Part shown: in pieces, positions 1 to 8,500 of the stretch
Layout: each line of letters starts with the position of its first letter
Position numbering within the stretch: position 1 is the first letter of the stretch
Translations under genes and position numbers: made by a program
Assembly (NCBI GenBank): GCA_009746045.1
Contig: RPFO01001844.1
Span: 1-30,769, forward strand
Origin: Mesostigma viride
Taxonomy: Eukaryota > Streptophyta > Mesostigmatophyceae > Mesostigmatales > Mesostigmataceae
Length of the DNA stretch: 30,769 bases
Direction: 5' to 3'
The notes under the pieces: model-generated
What the model saw: only the letters and a program-made list of their open reading frames with translations
Database searches by the model: none
What the model was told of the DNA's origin: nothing

Positions 1-2500
1 GTGGACGGCCAGGGTGCATCGGACGCGGCGTGCGCGCCCAAGGGCAGAAGTAGCAAACCACCCGCCGCCCGGCCGCAAGCTCTGCGCCGACCACAGAGCC
101 AATTGAGCGCGCCAGGGGAGCAGCGTGTGCACGCGGTTCTGACAGGCTGCTGCCAAAGATAGGGTTGCCCAGGGCCCGCCAGGGAGGCGGGCGCTGCTCG
201 GAAGCGCCGAGACGCCCTGGCCGCGTGACCCGGCCCTGGCCCGGGCGCGGGCCAGCGGCCATGGAGGGGAAAAGAGGAAGATGCTGCTGCCTGCTGCTGG
301 TCATGCCACCGACACTGCGGGCCAGCCATAGGCGTACTCCTTGCCAATCATTTGTAGCGGCCCGCTGAGTGTGTTGTACTGGCCGCTGCGCCCCGAGCCC
401 TGGTCCCCACGGTGGTGGGCCGCGGCCAGGTTGGGCAGGGGGTTGCCGTCCGCGCCTCCGCCGGAATGGTCCCACGGAGGGTGCGGAGGGCAGTAGCTGT
501 GATGTCGATGGGCGTAGTGCCCTACATCCGCACCCCCGTCCTCCACACCCATATCAGTACAAGGGAGTAGCTGCAATGTGCCAAAAAACAGGGGCCTACC
601 CCCCCCCGCCCCCCCCCCCATCCTCTGTGAAGCTGCTCGCAATTGCGGGGAGCGGCACAACGAGTGGTGAAACCGCCCTCCACGCTACTATCGCCCGCAC
701 CCCCCGCCATGACCCGTGCTGCCACCCGGCACTCACGGCGTCGCCATGACGGAACGAAACCCGACACCACTGGAAGCCAGACTAGTCCAAGCCCCTCTGG
801 CGCCGCACTGGTACCGAGTGCCTCCCTGCCCTCGGCAACGCGGCATGGCTGGCATCTGACACGCCGGGCCGGGCAGACACGTGACAGGAGAGGGTATTAG
901 GGGTACAAGAACCCGCGGCTGAGGACGCACGGTTGAGGGCTGTGGCCGCACGCTTGCGGGGCGTAGGCCCCAGCGTGCACGCCCCAGGGTCCCACCGGTG
1001 CGGCTCCACCCCCCCCACCACCCGCTCACTCCCGCGGGAGGGGCGCTGGCCGTTGCGAGATGCCAGCATCACCATGGCCGGCTGAGTCCCGACGTCACTG
1101 GCGCGCCTGGCCAGCTGGCTGCAGGCATTTTCCACGATGCACCCAGCCCTGGGCACGGCAGCGTACCAGCACGAGGCGCTTGGCAGGGGGGGGAGGGAAG
1201 CGACGGCGGGGAAGGAGGCGCGCTCTGGTGACAGGTGGCAGGCGACAGGTGGCAGCAGCGCAGAGCAGGGAGAGTCGGGGGGGGGGGAGGTGACCCATTA
1301 GTTTTAATTTTAAGTCCACTAACTATTAAATTCAAAATAATTTGACAAGGGAGACAAGGCGTGCACTCTCGGCTAGCCTGACATATCTCCATGCCTGGAC
1401 CCTCATGCTACAGGGCAGCGCACGAGGAAGGCGGCAGACAGTAATAGCAGGCATAGCAGCTGCTAAACACCACATTTCCAACAAGCACAAACCTGCTGAC
1501 ATGCCCAAAATAAACTACCCTCCGAGCTAAGAATATGGACTGTCCACGCCTACCAAAATTGCCGGCTTTCCTACCACCTTGTGTAGAGCAAACAGCACCT
1601 CGATGGACAAGCGGGCGAAGGGGGAACGACGTGCGGCACGCAGTCACACCCGGTACTTCAGCACTGCCCCTGACCATGTTTCCAACCGCGGACCCCCGCT
1701 GAGAGCCGCACGCCCTACGCTGCTTCCCTAGTAGAACCTTTTACATTACTATCGAGGATAAGGTGCGCTGGCAGATACATCCCAGCAGGCTCGCTACCCA
1801 CAAGGCCACGGCCTGCCGACAAACAACATCGCACAACACAAATTTGGCGGCTGCAGGCCTTTGAGACTGTCTGCTTTTTCGCAGGAAGAGGCAAGGACCA
1901 AAATAGCAACACTTGAAACAGCCTCGGCAAAGAGGCCAGTTTGGGGGGGGGGGGCTGGGCGCAGGCGGCGGAGGGATGTGTCGGATAGGGAAGAACAACG
2001 AAAGCTAGCCAGCATCAGCGTGGCACAAACCTGCAGCATAGCAAGCCGAGTTTTCACAGCACGGGCTTAACCACGGTTCATGTCGGCGCGAAATTGAGCT
2101 ACAGTGGCGGTTGACGTAAGTGGCAGGAGAAGGAATCCCCGCGGCAGATGCCTGTCGGGTGGATGCAACCCTGTTTCCATTTGCAGTCAATACCTCGGCT
2201 GGGCGTCCGGACGACGGCACGAGACAACGCATTTCTGTCAGGCCAATAATCATTTGGTCATCCTACAAAATTGGCACATGGAATACCGGAGTGGTCGAGG
2301 TCCTGTCACAAACCTGGCCCGACAAGCCACATCCGGCGAGCGGTCTCGCGGGGCGATGGCCGCAGGTACTGCCTTTCCGCTGCAAGTGATGGCGCACACG
2401 ACAGTCAGTACAAACATTTACATTGACACGCCGCGTCCAAACTCACCAGTAAATCAGGGTTGAATGCAACCTCACCAGGTTACCCATGTCCAGTTCATCT
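1..2500. other. GC-rich region with no recognisable gene
   Basis: Strongly GC-rich DNA with long C and G homopolymers (C runs near 601-620, G runs near 1187-1196, 1277-1287 and 1945-1954). Short open frames occur on every strand and overlap each other. All are rich in Arg, Pro, Gly and Ala, as expected from random GC-rich sequence, and none shows a domain I recognise. I see no tRNA or rRNA signature. This may be host intergenic or UTR sequence flanking the mobile elements, but nothing positive supports a function. Confidence 0.6.
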
Positions 2501-2855
2501 GAATTTCAAGGGTGCCATCATATCTCATATGCCTCACCAAAACCTACCTCTGCATACCCCAGAAATGCGTCCTTTCCGTATACGGTTCCAATTTACGCCT
2601 CTTCGCCGTTAGGGCTGATAAGGGTAGCAAGACGTTGAGTTGAGTTTCCCGAAATTTTTTCCGGGTAAATGGGTATTATTTATTAACCAATAGGAATATC
2701 GGTAGGTTAAGAGGTACCACGTATCGACCAGCTGGTTACCCACTGAGGGTAGTGTGATAGGTGAAAGGTTTAGAAAGGAGTTTCCCGAAATCAACTCGAC
2801 AGCAAGATGACGTGCGAACTGCGAAGAGCTTGTTCTGGTGATTACCTAATAATTA
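2501..2855. other. AT-richer flank left of the Helitron, with a short direct repeat
   Basis: No gene is visible. The 14-mer GAGTTTCCCGAAAT occurs twice in direct orientation (2642-2655 and 2778-2791). It is flanked by related GTTGAG / CTCGAC sequence, so this may be a small non-coding repeat or the remnant of an older insertion. The last base before the Helitron 3' end is A on this strand (T on the element strand), as expected for insertion between A and T. Confidence 0.4.
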
Positions 2856-2890
2856 CAAGCTTAAGGGGGGGGATGCTTCGCATCCCCCCC
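2856..2890 (-). other. Helitron 3'-terminal hairpin
   Basis: Perfect stem of GGGGGGGATGC (2866-2876) with GCATCCCCCCC (2880-2890) and a 3-nt loop. Read on the - strand, the stem is followed by a short spacer and CTTG at 2859-2856, then T. Helitrons carry such a short palindrome just before their 3' end, where it signals termination of rolling-circle transfer. A 12-bp version of the same hairpin occurs at 23224-23250. Confidence 0.65.
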
Positions 2891-3426
2891 AAAAGAAGCC
2901 GTAAAGAAGCCGTAGTCGACGGAGTTTCGATGCGTTGAACTGGGAAAATTGATTGAGAGCTTCTGGGAGTTTTTGCTTTGTGATTGCGATACGGAAGATT
3001 TCGGTCGAGATTGCGCTCAGTTTGGTTTTTCAAGTAACCGTAAATCGATAGAAGCAAAAGAAGTCAAGGATGAGTTGACAACTTGTAGATACGGAATCTT
3101 CTGAATAAATGAGAGAAAGAAATGTCGTCAAGGCCGGGTGCATCTGTATGGAGCGTGTGTTGCGGTGAGTGGGGATAGCTGATGCATCGCTGAGTAGTGG
3201 CGGTGTTGTTTTCCTGTGTTTCTCAGTCGTTGCGGCTTCGGAGTCTGTGTTTCTTGAGCCTTCGAGTTGTGTATCAGTTTGAGACGATCGTTTTGTCCTG
3301 TACTGGATTTTATTTCGCGGACCAGTGCTAGAGTTCAAGAACGATTTTCTCTCTTTGGCATGGTCGATGATCGGTAAGCAACATAATTTTTATCTCTCGC
3401 AATTCAGATTTCTTTTTATTATCATC

Positions 3427-4703
3427 ATGAGCTTTTCGCATTTTGAGCTTCGTGGAACATTCATGGGGGTGGCAAGACGTATGTTCGCAGGGGGGAGAGT
3501 AGTAGCCGAAATGAAGAATATTTCGGTCTTTTGGTTGTTGATGCAAACACGGATGTGAAAATTTGCGGGTCAAACTGGGCAATGGATAGCGAGATTCAAG
3601 AAATGCTTTCTGGCAAGTCATATTCGATCAGTGGTAATTATTTCCGTCAAGAAGACAATAAGTATTTTTCCAGGTAAGCTTTTAATGGTTTTAGTCGTCT
3701 TGGCACTTAGTTATTGATTTGCTGAAGTCGCTTATTGGTGAAGAAGACGTCTTATTGTGTTAGCCGTCTCTTTTGCTGTGCTTTCATTTTTCTTTGGATG
3801 CATATATTGCAATCTCGTTTCTTTTACAGGACGGTGTATTACCCTCGTGTGATCAAGCCGATTGAGCATATTGACGAGATTCCTAACGTCGTTCTTCATT
3901 TGCGGGACAATCTGCGAGGTCTTGGCGATGGTGATTGTGTTGATCTGCTGGGCTACCTCGTCAGCATCCAGAAGGACATGAAGCTCAGGGATCGACCTAT
4001 TCATTTCAGTTTGATTGACTTGGATATTGGTGAGGGATCGCCTTTGCGGTTGTCTGTGTGGGAAGAGGTCGATCGTGAACTTCTGGCACGCCAAGACGAG
4101 ATTGTGCTACTTGGACTGAAGAATGTCCACGTGGAATGTCGTGATGGCAGGCCGCCCAGGTTCCAGATCGAAAGGGATACTCTCATCTTTATCGATCCTG
4201 TCGAGTACCGAGGTAGGGTGCCAAAGCCTATGGGTAGTTTGGGCACAATGAGTCAGTGGGTTTCTGATCAAGCGGATGATCTGCCGGTGAAGGCTTTGGG
4301 AGATTTCAAGAAAGCTGCAGTTCCTGATGTCGCCATCGTCGCTGTGAAGTTGTTGGGCCTCCGGAAGAATTGCGTGTTGTACATGGCGTGCACGGGTTGT
4401 GGGAAGAAGTCGTGCACGTGCATCCAGTCTCCTGGAACTACCAACCCGCGTTTTCATGGGCTGGCGGATGTTGCGGAAGGTGATGAGTCGATGGAGCTCA
4501 GTTTCTTTGACCATACTTCAGCGATTCTTGGCAAGACTGTCGAAGAAGTGGCTATTTTACAACGTGACGATCCGGCGGAGTTTGAGAAACTGATTGACAG
4601 TTGTGGGGGTCATCGGTCTTCGCTCATGAAGCTTACCTTGAGGAAGTCTTCTGAAGATATGCGTCGTGGGATTAAGGTGCTCGAGCTATCTTTTGTGAAT
4701 TGA
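3427..4703 (+). CDS. RPA1-like single-stranded DNA-binding protein, two exons, exon 1 frameshifted
   Basis: Exon 1 is 3427-3673, the intron 3674-3829 (GTAAGC to TTTTACAG, phase 2) and exon 2 3830-4703. Joined length would be about 373 residues, shorter than cellular RPA70 (about 600). Three OB-fold segments can be seen: exon 1 (Y-F-G-L-L-V-V-D ... V-K-I-C-G ... Y-S-I-S-G), residues about 90-190 (FSLIDLDIGEGSPLRLSVW), and a C-terminal fold with cysteine cluster CTGCGKKSCTC followed by LSFFDHTSAILGKTVEEV, as in the zinc-containing DBD-C. The second cysteine pair of DBD-C is not obvious. Exon 1 lacks one base near 3465 compared with the second copy (23797-24044), which breaks its frame. The open frame running back from exon 2 into the intron begins with TTG and a false hydrophobic stretch. 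RPA-like genes are known Helitron passengers; this one faces the helicase gene. Confidence 0.72.
3674..3829 (+). other. Intron of the RPA-like gene
   Basis: The 5' site is CAG|GTAAGC and the 3' site is a pyrimidine-rich tract ending TTTTACAG|G. Joining restores AGG (Arg) across the boundary and keeps the OB-fold frame (KYFS-R-TVYYP). The donor is conserved in the second copy at 24045. Confidence 0.7.
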
Positions 4704-4954
4704 GTTGTCTTTGTTTACACCACGAGTTGACGCTTTGTTAGTTGCGACTTGTGTGTCGACATTCCAACTTGGCGATGATTTGCTTCCTAGAACTTATTAC
4801 TTTTGTGTATAAATTGGTGTGTTCATCTGGGTTTTGATTTCAATGAGACAATCCTCCTTGATGTGAGAAAACTTTATATTGCAACTTCTCATGTAGATAA
4901 GAATGAGCGTTATTTAATTAATTCATTTTAGAAACATAGATCTATTACAGCTTT
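4704..4954. other. AT-rich 3' flank of the RPA-like gene
   Basis: No ORF is visible. It holds an AT-rich stretch suitable for a transcript end and a motif ATAGATCTATTACA at 4936-4949 that is echoed at about 5363-5376 (ATAGATTTATTACA). A TATAAA-like string at about 4807 has no gene to serve in that direction. Confidence 0.4.
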
Positions 4955-4983
4955 AAGCTTAAGGGGGGGGGGGATGCTTTGCC
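4955..4983 (-). repeat. Partial extra copy of the Helitron 3' terminus
   Basis: AAGCTTAAG followed by a 12-G run and GATGCTT matches the left end at 2857-2878, but the complementary GCATCCCC arm is missing. It is preceded by TTACA as at 2853. It may be the eroded 3' end of a second, overlapping Helitron, which would make 2856-4954 a separate RPA-carrying insertion. Confidence 0.5.
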
Positions 4984-5501
4984 GACCGTAACTCTAGTAG
5001 TCGAGATTGGATTCGTTCGCTGACAGGCGGCAACCAGATTTGAGTCAACTGAGGCTTATGAAGAGGGCTGAAGAAAGGACATAACGACACGCTGTGGCTG
5101 AAACACCGTAGTAGGACGGTCCGCTCTTACTAGTTCCCACCCACCCGGAGGGCGGAGGCCATTCGCCGCCTTAGTGAGACGCCCCAGCAGTGAGGCGAGG
5201 TCGTCCAGGCATAGTTGTCTCGGTTCATAGTTGATTTGTAATCTAAGTTAGCTAGTATGTGGGTAAGTACGCGTGAGCTAGTTAGTCAATTAATTCATTA
5301 GTTTGCATGTAAGCTAAAATCATGTATGTCCAATGTTGGTACTAATCTGGGCATCCGATAGAAGGATAGATTTATTACAACTTGAATTCACAGGTGAGAC
5401 ATGTTGGGCATCCGATCATACAGCTCCGCCAAGTCGCATCGCATCATGCTGAACAGAAGCATGCAGAGCCACAGGATCGGCTTTGCTAGATGTTATAGCT
5501 T
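4984..5501. other. Non-coding stretch between RPA and Rep-helicase genes
   Basis: No gene is recognised. The start (CCGACCGTAACTCTAGTAG, 4983-5001) resembles 22831-22849 (CCGACCGTCACTCTAGTAG), followed in both by a GACAGG(C/T)GGCAA motif, so the two ends of the large element share diverged sequence. Related short phrases recur near 5390 and 5501 (CACAGGTG(A/T)GA). The right end is the 3' flank of the helicase ORF. Confidence 0.4.
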
Positions 5502-8500
5502 TCACAGGTGTGAGATGTCTGGTATGCGCACCGCGAATTCTTGCCTTTCCTGCTCGATTGTGTCTGCGCGCAAGTCAATGCGGTTAGGACGATGCGACTC
5601 GTCCCACTGTTGCAGCAGGCTCGCCGTCGCGGGCAGCTGTTCTAACAGGGCTTCCTGCACCCCTGCGTCGACGTAGCCGTAAGGGAATGCGCGAGTCGCC
5701 GGCTGTTGTCGGCGTCTTAGGATGTCGGCGACGTCGATGCCCGCCTGTTCGAATGTGTCGCGATATCGTGTGACAATTCGGTCCCAATTGTGTGGCGTAT
5801 GGAACATGGGCACGTGCGCGGCGTTCGCGACGTGCTGCAACATCGCCACGAACACTTCTGAATGCGTTTGTGCTGGTGGAGGTAGGACGCGATTACGCTC
5901 GTGATCATCTCGCATGGGTCGACGGCCGACGCCAATGTGGCGCCGGCAGAGCATGCAATGCACGTCGTCTATTCTGCATGTCGTGGCCCATCGGCGCAGG
6001 CACGCGAGGTGGACGTTCTTCCAATGATCGCAATCCCGCCACATAAAGCTGCCACACGCCAGTACCTCCCTGCCGTCATCGTCGTCGACGGGGGTGAGAC
6101 AGATGACGCAGTTCGTTTCTTCGTCGGGGCGCGTCGTGTCGTGGTTGGGTGCCGTCGCGTCGGTTGACGTAGCTGGTGCCGGCGGTACGGTCTCGCCGGC
6201 TGTTGCGATCGTGGGTGGCGGTCCGTCGGGCTCGTCGACCGGAGTACGTGGGAGTAGAAGCTCCTGGAACACGATGTTCTGCGTGCGCACGCGGCCGTCG
6301 GGCTCGATCTGAGACGGGTCCACGAGAAGCAGGAGGCCGTCACGACTGCCCAGGACTCGGCTGATGGCTACGCCGAGTTGCCCGTGGTCAAACAGCCGTC
6401 TCCGAAGGTCGACGACCACCCGGCTGAGTGATCGCGACTGCACGCCGTGCATCGTCGTGCCGCCGTAGTACATCAACGGGAATTGGTGCCGATGGATCAA
6501 GATCGTCCCTGCGCGACCGCGACCGGCCGATTCGCCCAGGCGGAAGGGGAATGTGATGGTAGGCAGCGTGATCTGTTCCCCCTGTACGCCGTCTGCGTCG
6601 ACGTGCCTGACGACGACGACGTGAGCGCCGATGCGGTCGAGGATGACCGTCTGACGACGCGCCAGACGCGCTCCGTGCAGGTTCCTTGCGATCGAGTAGA
6701 CCTCCCCTTCTCGTAACGCCAGCTCGCTGTCCGGTATCGTCGGCGAGCGGAAGTGCGCCATGGTCGCCTCCGCGTCGCGGACGACGTGGTCGCGCTGCTC
6801 TTCGATGACCTGATGTCGCGCCAACGCCGTCCTGTGGATGGACGTCCTCGTCGCCTCGGTCGCTCGCGCCGCGATGCGCGACTGCAGATTCTCGTTGAAC
6901 GTCGTCGCGTCCGCGTTCACTGACGCGATGTACTGGTGCGCGCATACTTGCGCGGCGTGGGCGTTCTCGCCGTCTAGTATGTTGTCCGGGAAAACGAATT
7001 GCGCCGCGACGGCGAGCTCGCTTGTTCGCGGCAGCCATGCTGGCAACAGCACGTTTCCGTCGTTGTCGGTCGGGTGAGTGCCGTCAACGATCGTGTCGAT
7101 CAAGGCTGCCAACTCCGGATCCGCGTTGGCGCGGTGATTCGTGATCAGAGTGCGCACTTCGACCTGGTCGCGCCACCACGGCAGGTGATGGATCATTGTC
7201 TGGGCTCGCTGCGACGGGTCTGTCACGCCCACCGTCACCGGGGGCGTCTGGCGAAAGTCGCCGGCCAGGATGACGATCGGCACGCCGCCGAATGCGTGGC
7301 GCTCGCTCGCTCGCTCGCGGCAATCGGCGGCGCGTTCGGAGACGGCGTCCATGTCCCTGGCGTTTGTGCTCGCCGCCTCGTCCCAAAGGATGACGTCCAG
7401 CCTCCTCATGAACTCGCCCATGCCCGACGCGCTCTCGAACTGGCATCGGATCGGCTCCATCGACAATCGCTCGTCGCCCGCGTGCACGGCGATGTGGAAT
7501 CGCGCGTGCGCCGTCGTGGCGGTGGCGTACTGCGATGCTGCGATGCCCGTGGATGCGACGACGGTCATCAGACGGTCGGGGGGCAGCAGTCTGTTGTCCA
7601 CGATGAGCCTCGCGATGATCATTCGCATTAGGAAGGTCTTGCCTCGTCCGGGCCCGCCCTCTATGAAGAAGATCCGCGACGGCGGAGGCGGCTCACCGCG
7701 CTCGTCGGCGTCGCGATGCTCGGTCAGCGCGTCGACGATCTCGTCGAGGATGCGATGCTGTTCGTCGGCCAGCCTTCGTTCGTGATCTCGCAGAAAGTCC
7801 CGTGACTCGCCGCGCATGCGTTCCCTTTCCTCCATCGCCTCGCGGACGACCGTCGGCATGGTCTGATGACGACCGGACTGCAGTCGCTCTCGCCATCGCT
7901 GCGCGCGGTCGTCCCAGTCGGCCAGGCCGAGCTCGGCGAAGGAGCGGCCGGACTGTCGGATGCGAATGTCGAACCACGCGATCAGCTCGTCTTGCCGGTC
8001 TTGTCGACCACGCTCTGCCGCGTGCGTGAAATCTGAAGTCAGTGCGTGAAGCAGCTGCTCGTCCTCGATGGCGCGCGCGATGCCCAACGCGCCGTCCTCG
8101 AGCATGATCGTCGCCATGACTCGCAGGTTTCGAGGCGTCGCGCCCATGTCGATCGCTTCGCGGATCGCGACCTCGATCTCGTCGTCGAGCGACAGGAAAC
8201 CCAGCGCGACCGCCGCCTCCTGAAAAGTCGCATACTCGAGCCCTCTCACGGTGCGCAGTTCGCGAATCGTCCTCGGCTGTCGGTGTCTCCCGGTGGCGAA
8301 GGGCGGGTTGCCGTGGCGCAGGATCAGGAGCAACGACCACATCTCGACCTCGCTCGGCCGCACCGACAGGATGCGGCTGACGATGCCGCGGACGCCGCCG
8401 CGCCGTTCTCTGCGTCGGCGCACGTACCTCCTGAAGCCGCTCGCCTCCGTGAACCCGTCTGGCACGTCGGCGAGCGACGTCGACCTTCTCACGATTCGGT

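Noticed and set aside
165-2463. Many ORFs of 60-126 codons in the GC-rich left region
   Set aside because: They overlap on both strands and several frames, are dominated by Arg/Pro/Gly/Ala, and show no domain. This is expected by chance in GC-rich DNA.
3735-3829. Hydrophobic N-terminal stretch of the open frame before RPA exon 2, looking like a signal peptide or membrane helix
   Set aside because: It is intron sequence: the frame starts at TTG, and a GTAAGC donor and TTTTACAG acceptor flank it. Joining to exon 1 gives a continuous OB-fold protein.
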